Assembly: GCA_963811905.1 (NCBI GenBank) | Contig: CAWETK010000020.1 | Coordinates: forward strand, 186,001-250,000 | Length of the DNA: 64,000 bases | DNA from: DATFVA01 sp963811905 | Lineage (GTDB): Bacteria; Bacteroidota; Ignavibacteria; Ignavibacteriales; Ignavibacteriaceae | Direction: 5' to 3' | In this document: in pieces, positions 47,401 to 55,665 of the stretch | How the letters are laid out: each line of letters begins with the position of its first letter | How positions within the stretch are numbered: the first letter of the stretch is position 1 | Notes under the pieces: generated by a model | What the model was told of the DNA's origin: nothing | Database searches by the model: none | Seen by the model: only the letters and a program-made list of their open reading frames with translations | Position numbers and translations under genes: made by a program

Positions 47401-47579
47401 AAATAGATTTTAACGGCAGTGATAAAATTATTGATGCGGTTGATGCTTTTAAAGATTATGTTTCAAATGAAACTCTTGCAGAAGAATTAAATAGAAAGGA
47501 TTCTGTTAACGGAGATTCCGGACAGAATTGGGAGATCGGGGAGTATTCATGCTCCATCAAGATCACAAAGGTTCAATAA
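44415..47579 (+). CDS. ileS: Isoleucyl-tRNA synthetase
   Basis: The 1054-residue class I enzyme charges tRNA-Ile. GPPTANGKPGIHHVMARALK contains the HIGH-type motif (here HHVM), and LKMSKSKGNTVDPFL the KMSKS loop. The editing domain includes VWTTTPWTLISN and GTGIVHIAPAF-like residues (GSGIVHIAPAFGADDYEV). DLDGGWDTHGLP-like GGWDTHGLPVEIEVEK is typical. The length and the C-terminal DUF5915-type region indicate the long, archaeal/eukaryotic-like form, which is common in Bacteroidota relatives and can give mupirocin resistance. It is intact. It lies seven bases after the coiled-coil gene. Confidence 0.97.
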   Translation: MFKQYSEKINYPDLEKNILEFWEKNKIFEKSVSSRDEAKSFTFYEGPPTANGKPGIHHVMARALKDLVCRYKTLQGYRVERKGGWDTHGLPVEIEVEKKLGIKHKSEVLDYGVEKYNQACRDSVFTYLDLWEKMTTRMGYWVDLGSAYITLKNDYIESVWWALKTLFDKGLIYKDYKIVPQDPKSETVLSSHELALGYRETKDPSVYVLFKIKNTDDYFLVWTTTPWTLISNVALAVGPDIDYVKIEHNGKKIILAKERLSVIDGDYEIIEEVKGSSLENTEYEQLLPYIKIDKKAFFVVPGDFVSTEDGSGIVHIAPAFGADDYEVSKKYNLPMVQPVTRGGLFTDEVTDFKGEFVKDADPGIIKKLREEGKLYRKETIVHSYPFSWRHENVPVIYYARESWFIRTTSIADRMVELNKTINWQPPEVGSGRFGNWLEENKDWALSRDRFWATPLPIWVSDGDTFAVGSIEELKKGFIEEDGKRIPVSEIEDIDLHKPFVDKILFEKDGKIYKRTPELIDVWFDSGSMPFAQYHYPFENKELFEKYNFPADFICEGIDQTRGWFYTLHAIATMLFDNVAYKNVIVNELILDKNGLKMSKSKGNTVDPFLLFDKYGADATRWYLVTNSPPWRPTLFDEEGIVEVQRKFFGTLMNSYAFFALYANIDKFSFKEELIPYEERPEIDRWILSVLSSLVEEYRSLMDAYDITKAARAVSAFTIDQLSNWYVRRCRRRFWSKTPSEKSEMNKNKLSAYQTLYECLITVAKLTSPFVPFISEEVYTSLNTVTGKEKSESVHLTDFPEAVYKNGELEKKMEIAQKVVYLTRAMRAKKNLKVRQPLRKIMVAAESSQHSALEEMRDVILEEVNIKELIILKDDSEIVNKSAKPNFKSIGPKFGKNVNKAAVKIKELGKEDIIKLEKGDEVKIEINGEELAIKPEDVEIISSEIEGWLVENEGGVTVALDTELDISLVSEGLAREFVNRVQNMRKDSGFEVTDKIKIDFNGSDKIIDAVDAFKDYVSNETLAEELNRKDSVNGDSGQNWEIGEYSCSIKITKVQ

Positions 47580-47593
47580 TTTAGGAGTGTGTT

Positions 47594-48361
47594 ATGGCCA
47601 AGAAAACCACTACGAGTAAATCGTCTTCAAAGAAAACTACGAAGACCAGCAAGAGCAAGTCAGCTCAACCAGTAAAGAAGACAGCCGGGAAAAAGACATC
47701 TGCTGCCGCTAAGAAATCTTCCGGAACAGCTGCTGCTAAAAAGGCAGCTTCCAAGAAAACCACTGCTGTGAAAAAGAGCGCAGTAAATATGAGTAAAACA
47801 ACAAAACCAAAAACTACAGTAAAAACAAAGGAAAAGAAGATTACTATGCCGAGAAAGAAGAAAGAGACGAAGACAGAGGCGACGAAAAAACAACCTGAGA
47901 TTTCACAGGCAGATAAGCAAGCCGAAGAACGCGCAAAAGCAATGCAGAAAATTAAAGGCTACAGTAAAAAAGACCTTGAGCACTTCAAACAAATTATTCT
48001 TGACAAACGTGATGAAATAATCGAACAGCTTCAGAACCTGAAAGAACAGATGCTGGATCCGACTACGGGTGAGTATATAAATGAAAATTCCCCCTATTCT
48101 CTCCATATGGCCGAACAGGGAACAGATGCGATGGAGAGGGAAAAAACTTTTCTTTATGCCCAGCGGGAAAATAAATTTCTCGGATATCTTGAAGACGCAC
48201 TTAAACGAATTGAAGCAGGAACTTATGGCATTTGTATTGAGTGTATAGAAGAACCTCAGCATTTGTGCGAGACCTGCCCGCTGATCCCGAAAGCAAGACT
48301 TGAAGCAGTTCCTCACAGCCAGATGTGTGTGCCGGTAAAACAAAAACAGGAAAAGAGATAG
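47594..48361 (+). CDS. Lysine/alanine-rich protein with DksA/TraR zinc finger
   Basis: This 255-residue protein has an unusual histone-H1-like N-terminal half (residues 1-105, mostly Lys, Ala, Ser and Thr, such as KTSKSKSAQPVKKTAGKK) that should bind DNA or RNA. The C-terminal half is DksA/TraR-like: a coiled coil (KDLEHFKQIILDKRDEIIEQ) and the finger TYGICIECIEEPQ, LCETCPLIPKARLEAVPHSQ then MC. The usual last Cys of the second CxxC pair is replaced by Val (CVPVK), while an extra CETC is present, so zinc binding is likely altered. AGGAG precedes the ATG. It follows ileS by 14 bases. Binding to RNA polymerase is inferred from the family. Confidence 0.88.
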   Translation: MAKKTTTSKSSSKKTTKTSKSKSAQPVKKTAGKKTSAAAKKSSGTAAAKKAASKKTTAVKKSAVNMSKTTKPKTTVKTKEKKITMPRKKKETKTEATKKQPEISQADKQAEERAKAMQKIKGYSKKDLEHFKQIILDKRDEIIEQLQNLKEQMLDPTTGEYINENSPYSLHMAEQGTDAMEREKTFLYAQRENKFLGYLEDALKRIEAGTYGICIECIEEPQHLCETCPLIPKARLEAVPHSQMCVPVKQKQEKR

Positions 48362-48398
48362 TTAATTTAAATCTATCAGGAATGGATGAGGTAGTGAA

Positions 48399-48980
48399 TT
48401 GAGATTATTACTGGTATCAGCAGTAATTGTGTTTGCAGATCAGGTATCAAAACTTATGGTTAAAGGAATTCCGGCTATTAATTTAGCCGGGGTGCTGCCG
48501 GGAGAAAAAATACCGGTAATATCAAATCTCTTCAATATCACACTGGTTGAAAATCCGGGAATTGCATTCGGCATCAGCTTCGGTCCGGAGTTTAAACTTG
48601 CGATTTCGCTTTTCACGCTCGCAGCAAGCATCGGTCTTTTTATATTTCTATACAGGATCAGAAACAAGAGCTTCGGCTTAAAGTTTTCAATCGCTTTAAT
48701 CCTTGGCGGTGCAGTCGGCAACCTGATCGATCGATTATTCTATGGAATCTTTTACGGTTATGCCCCGTTATTTTACGGCAAAGTTGTAGATTTTTTTAAT
48801 ATACATCTCTTTAACGTCTACCTGTTTAATAATACTCTGGGTAATTACATATTTAACATTGCAGACCTTTCTGTCACTACAGGAATGATTTGCCTGCTGT
48901 TTGCCATCAGGCAGCAAAACAGGGTACAGGAATCGCAAAAAACAGTTATGGAAAATCTTTTAGTAAAGGGGAAAGAGTAG
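48399..48980 (+). CDS. lspA: Lipoprotein signal peptidase II, copy 1
   Basis: The 193-residue inner-membrane aspartyl peptidase removes lipoprotein signal peptides. Four helices are visible. Motifs are VIVFADQVSKLMVKG, VENPGIAFGISFG, ILGGAVGNLIDRLFYGIFYG, catalytic Asp in KVVDFFNI and Asp in IFNIADLSVT. The start is TTG at 48399; no ATG is in frame before the upstream stop. The C terminus is slightly longer than average. It ends in TAG at 48978-48980, directly followed by the second lspA in the same frame. The many lipoproteins in this window are plausible substrates. Confidence 0.95.
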   Translation: MRLLLVSAVIVFADQVSKLMVKGIPAINLAGVLPGEKIPVISNLFNITLVENPGIAFGISFGPEFKLAISLFTLAASIGLFIFLYRIRNKSFGLKFSIALILGGAVGNLIDRLFYGIFYGYAPLFYGKVVDFFNIHLFNVYLFNNTLGNYIFNIADLSVTTGMICLLFAIRQQNRVQESQKTVMENLLVKGKE

Positions 48981-49688
48981 TTGCGAGTATTACTTGTCTC
49001 GGTTATTATTGTAATTATTGATCAGGCTACAAAGCTATTTGTAAAAGGCTTCTCAATCCCATTCCTCCACTTTAAATATGCCGGAATGTACGAGGGCGAA
49101 AAAATTCCGGTAATTGGAAATTTTTTCAGAATTACATTTATTGAAAATCCGGGAATGGCTTTCGGATTTGATCCCGGGATTAACTTTAAATTATGGATCT
49201 CTGTATTCTCCCTTGCCGCCAGCATAGGGCTTATAATTTATTTGTACTTTGTCAGAAACCAGAGACTAAGTCTTCGCATCGCCCTTGCATTCATACTCGG
49301 CGGTGCTGTCGGAAATCTCATCGACAGGATGTTTTACGGTGTCTTCTACGGGTATGCTTCTATATTTTACGGCCGGGTGGTGGATTTCTTCGATGTGGAT
49401 TTCTTCGATTTCTCGATATTCGGCAGGAGTTATGACCGGTGGCCTATCTTCAATATTGCGGATGCGGCAGTTACCATCGGGGTACTTATTTTGATTATTT
49501 TTTATAAAAAGAACTCTGAACAAAATGAAATCCCGGAACCGGTTGGACCCGGATTGGATGAATTTCCGGTTGATGATGTCAACAGCAACGGAACAGAAGA
49601 AGAACAGAATGATTCAATAAAAGAGTCATCAGAGGAAAATAAAAAAGAAGATGGCGAAACTGATCACGGAAAAGAAATACCGCTTTGA
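48981..49688 (+). CDS. lspA: Lipoprotein signal peptidase II, copy 2
   Basis: This 235-residue paralog keeps VIIVIIDQATKLFVKG, IENPGMAFGFDPG, ILGGAVGNLIDRMFYGVFYG, Asp in RVVDFFDVDFFDF and Asp in IFNIADAAVTIG, so both catalytic Asp are present. It differs by an acidic tail of about 50 residues (EEQNDSIKESSEENKKEDGE) after the last helix. The TTG start touches the TAG of copy 1 and lies in the same frame; translation probably restarts after termination. Its last 38 bases overlap the rluD gene. The two copies look like an old tandem duplication that may have divided substrates. Confidence 0.93.
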   Translation: MRVLLVSVIIVIIDQATKLFVKGFSIPFLHFKYAGMYEGEKIPVIGNFFRITFIENPGMAFGFDPGINFKLWISVFSLAASIGLIIYLYFVRNQRLSLRIALAFILGGAVGNLIDRMFYGVFYGYASIFYGRVVDFFDVDFFDFSIFGRSYDRWPIFNIADAAVTIGVLILIIFYKKNSEQNEIPEPVGPGLDEFPVDDVNSNGTEEEQNDSIKESSEENKKEDGETDHGKEIPL

Positions 49689-50640
49689 AGTCCCCCCCGG
49701 GAAAAAGAAAGAGCGCCTCGATCTTTATCTTACCAATTTAATCGAAAATGCTACACGTACCAGGGTTCAGAAATTGATTGAAGCCGGGTTTGTTACGGTT
49801 AATGGTAAATCAGTAAAGCCGAGTTACCCTGTCCAGCCGAACGACCTGATAGAAGCTTCTCATCCCATTACACCGCGTCCCGAAGAGGCCGAGCCTGAAG
49901 AAATCCCCCTCGATATAGTTTTTGAAGATGAATACCTGCTTGTAGTGAATAAACCTGCGGGAATGGTCGCCCATCCGGCGTACGCAAATTATACCGGAAC
50001 CCTTGTTAATGCGCTCCTTCACCATTCAGCAAAACTGAGCAATGTAAATGAACCGGGAAGACCGGGAATCGTTCACCGGATAGATAAAAACACAAGCGGA
50101 CTGCTCGTTGCTGCAAAAGACGACTGGACTCACGCAAAGCTTGCATACCAGTTTTCCAGGCATACTGCCGAAAGGGAATACCAGGCAATTGTATGGGGCC
50201 TCTTTAAAGAGAGGAAAGGGGAAATAAAATTTAATATTGCGCGCAGTAAATCCGACAGAAAAAAGTTTGCCGTCTCTGAATCGGAAGGCAAGCAGGCCTT
50301 AACTTTTTACGAGGTACTTGAAGAGTTTGAATTTACTTCTCTGCTGAAACTGAATTTGAAGACAGGCAGGACACACCAGATACGCGTACATCTCTCTTCA
50401 ATTAACCACCCTGTTTTCGGGGATGAAACTTACGGAGGAACCAAAATCGTATATGGTTCTGCTCTGCCTAAAATGAAGAACAGGGTTGAAAATCTCTTAA
50501 AGATAATGCCGCGGCAGGCTCTTCATGCAAAAACTCTTGGTTTCGAACACCCGCATACAAAACAATTTATGCAGTTTAATTCTGAACTCCCTGAAGATAT
50601 GAAAGATATGCTTGAAAAATTGAAATTTAGCGTTCAATAA
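49651..50640 (+). CDS. rluD: Ribosomal large-subunit pseudouridine synthase, RluD family
   Basis: This 329-residue enzyme converts uridines in 23S rRNA to pseudouridine. The N-terminal S4 domain is RLDLYLTNLIENATRTRVQK followed by LIEAGFVTVNGK. The catalytic domain has LLVVNKPAGMVAHPA, the active-site Asp in GIVHRIDKNTSGLLVAAKD, GRTHQIRVHLSSINHPVFGD and RQALHAKTLGFEHP. It begins within the second lspA by a 38-base overlap. ATG at 49651 gives a short basic leader (MAKLITEKKYRFEVPPGKKK) that fits the family. It ends the housekeeping run that starts at YggS. Confidence 0.94.
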   Translation: MAKLITEKKYRFEVPPGKKKERLDLYLTNLIENATRTRVQKLIEAGFVTVNGKSVKPSYPVQPNDLIEASHPITPRPEEAEPEEIPLDIVFEDEYLLVVNKPAGMVAHPAYANYTGTLVNALLHHSAKLSNVNEPGRPGIVHRIDKNTSGLLVAAKDDWTHAKLAYQFSRHTAEREYQAIVWGLFKERKGEIKFNIARSKSDRKKFAVSESEGKQALTFYEVLEEFEFTSLLKLNLKTGRTHQIRVHLSSINHPVFGDETYGGTKIVYGSALPKMKNRVENLLKIMPRQALHAKTLGFEHPHTKQFMQFNSELPEDMKDMLEKLKFSVQ

Positions 50641-50703
50641 GTTAAACTTGTTTATTCTTTTTCAGCTTTTCTTACACATACTATCTATTTTGAGGAGAAT
50701 ATT

Positions 50704-51972
50704 ATGCCTTCCGGATTACCTAAAACCTTAGTAATTGGTGTAATAGTCACCGGTTTATTCCTTATCATCATCTATATCTTCACGCAGCTCCCATCCGGAG
50801 GTGAACCGGGGACAAAGCAGGTAAGCGTCAATCTTGCAGATAAATGTTCAACGTGTCATAAAAGGGTTTCTCCCGATATTGTCAATCAGTTTGCGCGAAG
50901 CACTATGGCAAGGTCGGGAGTAAAATGCGTTGACTGTCATGTCGTTGACCGTGATAATCCTATGGGAAAGGACCACGAAGGATTTTTTATTACAGTTTCA
51001 CCGACACCAAAGCAGTGCGGAAAATGTCATCCAGCAGAAACACGGCAGTTCGACCACAGCAGGCATGGGGCCCCAGCCTGGATGGCGCTGAACGGCTTTG
51101 CTGATTTTTCAGCTGAACAGCAGAAATTTGTCAGTGATAATATTCCTGAGGCAAACAGGGGGCCTAACGGTATTGTGACGGCTACAAGGAATTCATTGTT
51201 TGATATTGAAGGACCGATGGTAACGCCACTTGCATGTCAAAGCTGTCATGCTATCGGTAAGCCCAATGCAGACGGAAGTATCGGCAACTGCAATAAATGT
51301 CATTTACGTCATGAATTTTCGCTGGGACAGGTAAGGAAACCTGAGATATGCGGGCAGTGCCACCTTGGTCCCGATCATCCCCAGATAGAAATCTATAAAG
51401 AATCAGCTCACGGTGTAATGTATGATACCCAGGGTGACACGTGGAACTGGGATCAGAAGCCGGGGAGACTGACAACGGCAGATATGCCGGCACCAACCTG
51501 TGCAACCTGCCATATGAGCGGTTTCGGTACACAGGGAACAACTCATGACGTTGGTGAAAGATTATCCAAATTCTTATTCGCTGCTGTAACAAGCAACAGG
51601 CCAAATTATGTTAGCGGGAGGGAGGCAATGAAATCTATATGCAGTAACTGCCATTCGCCCAAATTCGTAGATGACCTTTATACAAAAGCAGACAGCGTAA
51701 CCGCATTTGTCAATGTAAAGGTGAAAGAAGCCTCCGATATAATTAATGGTTTAATAAAAGATGGAATAATTACCTCCGAACCATTTGCTACGCAGATAAG
51801 CTATGATGCCTTCGATCTGTGGCATTACGATGGAAGAACGGCAAAGTTCGGAGCATATATGCAGGGTCCTGATTTCGTTCAATGGCATGGGGTTTACCCG
51901 CTCCTCAGACAGCTGAATAAAGTAAAAGAGGATGCAGCAAAACTCAGAAAAGAGCATGGAGGAAAAAGGTAA
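50704..51972 (+). CDS. Octaheme c-type cytochrome, HAO-like (reductive εHao type)
   Basis: The 422-residue protein has eight CxxCH haem sites (CSTCH, CVDCH, CGKCH, CQSCH, CNKCH, CGQCH, CATCH, CSNCH). The spacing and the segments CGQCHLGPDHPQIEIYKESA and DLWHYDGRTAKFGAYMQG match hydroxylamine oxidoreductase (HAO) relatives. An N-terminal helix (LVIGVIVTGLFLIIIYIF) anchors it in the membrane, with the haems in the periplasm. Such proteins in non-nitrifiers are thought to reduce nitrite or hydroxylamine rather than oxidise. AGGAG precedes the ATG. The next gene is a membrane protein, possibly its electron donor. Which way it runs is not settled by the sequence. Confidence 0.9.
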   Translation: MPSGLPKTLVIGVIVTGLFLIIIYIFTQLPSGGEPGTKQVSVNLADKCSTCHKRVSPDIVNQFARSTMARSGVKCVDCHVVDRDNPMGKDHEGFFITVSPTPKQCGKCHPAETRQFDHSRHGAPAWMALNGFADFSAEQQKFVSDNIPEANRGPNGIVTATRNSLFDIEGPMVTPLACQSCHAIGKPNADGSIGNCNKCHLRHEFSLGQVRKPEICGQCHLGPDHPQIEIYKESAHGVMYDTQGDTWNWDQKPGRLTTADMPAPTCATCHMSGFGTQGTTHDVGERLSKFLFAAVTSNRPNYVSGREAMKSICSNCHSPKFVDDLYTKADSVTAFVNVKVKEASDIINGLIKDGIITSEPFATQISYDAFDLWHYDGRTAKFGAYMQGPDFVQWHGVYPLLRQLNKVKEDAAKLRKEHGGKR

Positions 51973-51973
51973 T

Positions 51974-52825
51974 ATGGATAATGTAGAAATCTTTCACCTT
52001 GCGAACATCCGGCTGCCGATGGAAAAGAACCGGCTGCTCTTAATATTCGTGGGAATAAATCTTTTCTTTACGGGCATAGATGTAGCACTCGCGCACTCAA
52101 TAAATTATTTTATTCCGGTGTACGAATGGATTCCTATATTTTACTTTCCCATCGGAGCTATTTCCTGTTTTATTATTTCTTTTGAACCGTCGCCCCGTAA
52201 GTGGGCGGCGCTTGTTCATATAGCACTGATGTCGATAGGAATATTGGTAGGGGTTCTGGGTACGGCTTTCCATTTGAATGCCATCCTCAATCCGCTTGGA
52301 AGCCTTACATGGTCGTGGGTGGTTTTCGGATCACCGGTCCTTGCACCGCTGGCATTTGCGGGAATTTCACTGTTAGGATTGTATGCAATTACAGAAGAAG
52401 TTGAAGGAAAAGAAGGAATACTTAGAGTGCCGGGCCTTGGGACGTTCCATGCTCCCATTTCAAGGAATCGTCATTTCTTATGGCTTGTAGGATTGGGTTT
52501 TGCGGCCAGTGCACTGACTTCTATTATTGATCACGCGCAGTACGGGTATTCTCCTTACAAAATGATAGCGATCGTGTTCGGCTTATTTGCTACTTCGGTA
52601 GTAATAACGATTGCATTATCAAAACAATGGACTAAAAGAGATGAGTTTGTCTATTTCTGGACTATGATTGCTGCTATAGTGGTAGGTGTAATGGGCTTTG
52701 GATTTCATTTATCGGCTGACCTTGCAGGAACAGGGCAATTAAGTCTCGAGCGGATGCTTGTCTTTGCCCCTGTATTTGCGCCGCTGCTTTACGGCGACTT
52801 GGTATGCTGGGGCTGCTGGTTGTAG
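51974..52825 (+). CDS. Polytopic membrane protein, partner of the octaheme cytochrome
   Basis: About 283 residues with seven or eight helices (LLLIFVGINLFFTGI, FYFPIGAISCFIISF, MSIGILVGVLGTAFHLNAIL, LWLVGLGFAASALTSIIDHA and others). His residues within helices (FHLNA, DHAQY, FHLSAD) could bind haem or quinone, but this is inference. The start is ATG at 51974, three bases after the cytochrome stop and behind AAAAAGG. The last frame probably ends wrongly: one missing G near 52800 turns LLYGDLGMLGLLVVAEKNK into another tail; the natural stop would be at 52848. I know no name for this family. Confidence 0.8.
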   Translation: MDNVEIFHLANIRLPMEKNRLLLIFVGINLFFTGIDVALAHSINYFIPVYEWIPIFYFPIGAISCFIISFEPSPRKWAALVHIALMSIGILVGVLGTAFHLNAILNPLGSLTWSWVVFGSPVLAPLAFAGISLLGLYAITEEVEGKEGILRVPGLGTFHAPISRNRHFLWLVGLGFAASALTSIIDHAQYGYSPYKMIAIVFGLFATSVVITIALSKQWTKRDEFVYFWTMIAAIVVGVMGFGFHLSADLAGTGQLSLERMLVFAPVFAPLLYGDLVCWGCWL

Positions 52826-52893
52826 CTGAAAAGAACAAGTCGCTATAATACTGAACAGGATAAACCATATTATGAATATCAGGCTCTGATGAT

Positions 52894-52920
52894 TTATAAA
52901 AAGGGAGCCGAAGCTCCCTT
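52894..52920 (-). terminator. Minus-strand terminator downstream of T9SS genes
   Basis: On the minus strand an 8-bp stem AAGGGAGC/GCTCCCTT closes a TTCG-type loop (52901-52920) and leads into TTTTTATAAAT. It follows the T9SS tail remnant at 52924. Confidence 0.85.
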
Positions 52921-52923
52921 AAA

Positions 52924-53020
52924 TTATTTGAGTAAAAGTATTTTTACTGTTTTCATAAAATCACCCGCCTTCAATCTATAGAAGTATACGCCGCTGGCGA
53001 ATTTACCTGTGCGTCTTCAA
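52924..53020 (-). pseudogene. Orphan tail of a T9SS sorting domain
   Basis: The minus strand reads TGKFASGVYFYRLKAGDFMK then TVKILLLK and a stop at 52924, which is the end of a type A T9SS sorting domain. No frame upstream joins it; the preceding bases are the end of the 53092 gene. It is the leftover of a deleted or rearranged T9SS gene and shares the following terminator. The fragment has no start. Confidence 0.8.
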
Positions 53021-53091
53021 TCAATGGTCTCACCCAAAAGACATAATAACAAAACACTTAAGAAGTATTTCATAGAAAAGAACCCTCTTAT

Positions 53092-55583
53092 TTATTTTAA
53101 TAATATTAGTTTTTTAACAGCGGTGTAACCGCTTGTTGTAACTAGCCTGTAGAAATATACGCCTGAACTTAATTCACCCCCTTTCAGTTTTATGGTATAA
53201 TACCCAGGCCGTTTTTTTTCATTAACTAATACTCTTATTTCTCTCCCTGTTATATCGTAAAGTTTGATGCTCACATTTGTTTCTTCCGGAATTGTAAAAC
53301 TTATTTTTGTTTCGGGGTTAAAAGGATTGGGATAATTTTGTTCAAGCGAAAACAGAGCTGGTGCAGGTACATCGACTTCAATTTCTTTACTATATTTAGA
53401 TTTTCCATCAAAATCTATTTGCTTTAGTCTGTATTTATAAACTCCCGAAGAAATGTTTCTATCTAAAAATGAATATGATTGTTCCTCTGTCGTTGTACCA
53501 TTCCCATTAACAAACCCAATCTTCTCCCAATCCTGCAATTTTGTAGTCTTGTAATTTTGTAATCTTTCAATTTCAAAACCGGAATTATTTGTTTCAGTTG
53601 AAGTTGACCAGGTTAAAACAACATTTTTATTTGTTGCTTCGCCATTAAAAGAAGTTAACTCTACCGGGGTATAAGTTGTGTCATCGTATTGTAAAATTAG
53701 GCCAAGATTTCCAACAGCATAGCCAACCTCATTAATAGGTGAATGAAAACTAACTAAACCTGCTGGGACATCTTCTGTAAATTCTATCCAATTATTACCA
53801 TAATCGTTTGTAATATAGTATCTTGAAAAACCTATTGTTAGCCAATGAACAGGATCAGGAAAAAAGAAAAACTTTCGTGCACCCACAACTTCAGATAAAG
53901 CTATCCAATTCAGCCCACCATCTGTAGTTTTAAATAAAGAATTATTTATTGAAGAGTATCTTCCAATCCAACCAGTATCAAGGTTGGGGAAATAAACATC
54001 ATCTGAAAATGTTATCGGTATATCAATTCTTTGCATCCAATCAGTTCCGCCATTTGTAGTCTGCCAGATGTATCTGCTCGTCGCCCAGCCATTTAATGAA
54101 TCAACAAAGAAAATGCTTGTGAAATTATCCGGCCCGGTAAACTTTGTAAACCAATTTTCTCCTCTATCCGTAGATTTATAAATTACATTACTCCCAATTG
54201 CCCAACCAATTAAATCATCAATGAAAAATATCTTCCCTGCGCTGCCTGAACCTCCATTGGGGACATACCAATTTCCACCTCCGTCAGTAGTCTTGTAAAT
54301 TGAATCGCCTCCAATAAATCCTGTGAGGCTATCTATAAAAATTATTTCAGTTCCATCCGGTGCACCGGATAATCTTTCCCAATTAATTCCTCCATCTGTA
54401 GTTCCGTATAAGCCACTCGGTGATGATAATCCTGACCAGCTTATCCCAAATCCCTTTTGATCATTTATGAAATAGACATCACTCCAGTTGACATTAAGGA
54501 AGAGATTATATCCCGTGTTAAATTGATCTTCAGTCTTTGTTATTTTTAATCCGCTGCCGACACCATAGCCAATATTATCCTGCAGAAGTTCAAACTGCCA
54601 TTCTCCTGTATGACTAAACCCTGCTTCCGCCCAGCTTTCTCCTCGGTTTGTTGTTTTGTGAAGACTCACAGAAGATTCCAGGGCTATATACCCTGTGTCC
54701 CTGTTAATAAATTGTATCCAGTTTACCGGGTTAGCTGAATATTGTTGATTTTCAACCCAGCTAATTCCTCCATCGCTGCTGTAAACTGTTTTACCCAAAT
54801 AGCCTGCTGCAGCAATGTGCAGTGAATCTATTATATCTATCGTATATAAATCCTCAATATTTCCAGCCTGGTATTCTGTCCAGCTTAAACCTCCATCAAT
54901 TGTCTTCAATACTTTCCCCTGACTGCAGGCAATCATCCAGTAATTTTGATCAAGGAAATCGAAGGACCAGTAGTCATAATTATATCCTGTAATTACACTC
55001 TCCCAGTTTAATCCCGCATCTGTTGTCTTAAGCAGAGTCTGATTTCTCCCGCATATCCAGCCCAGTGTATCATTAAGCATTCTTACTCCCCACAATTCTT
55101 CTGTTGTTATACCCGATAATATATTAAAACTCTCTCCACCATTCGTTGAGCGAAGGATGAATCCATTGTGTCCGACAGCCATTACTATCTTACCATTGAA
55201 GCTATGGACTTTCAGCAGAATTTCACTTGTTTGTGTTTTAATAGTCTGCCAGCTTTCTCCGCCATCAGTTGATTTTAATAAATGCATCCAAATACTCCGC
55301 AAGCCCAGCCGGTATCTTTATTAACAAAATGAATCCCTATATAATCTACTCTCGGCACTTTCGGATTTAGTTCTGTCCATACGCCTGTACTCTCTAACGG
55401 GAATAATCTTCTTTTTTCATCATTCAGGTTTTTGCCTGAGTATTTTTGGTCGTAGGATTGGTAACCTGGCTGAAGTGGAATATCCCGTCTGTATTGCACG
55501 GGGTTTTCCTTTATTGTATCCTGTTGCTGTTGTGCGGCAATAAAACAATTAAGCAAAACAACAATAAATAAAGTAGTTTTCAT
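53092..55583 (-). pseudogene. Ycf48-like/BNR-repeat T9SS protein, one frameshift
   Basis: Joined, this is about 830 residues. A signal peptide (MKTTLFIVVLLNCFIAA) and a leader PVQYRRDIPLQPGYQSYDQK start the protein; about ten YCF48/BNR blades follow (STDGGESWQTI, TTDGGINWERL, KSTDRGENWF and so on), then a fibronectin-like part and a T9SS tail (YPNPFNPETKISFTI, SGVYFYRLVTTSGYTAVKKL). One base is missing near 55276-55281, which separates WACGVFG from the first TDGG blade; the 55666 paralog shows the join. It should be secreted. The beta-propeller role is unknown; the name reflects only the repeat type. Confidence 0.87.
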
Positions 55584-55665
55584 TTATGCACCCTTTCCGC
55601 AAAACTTATAAATTAAGTTACTCATCTTTTTCTTTAATAAAACTTAAGTAGCTTCAATTTCTTAT

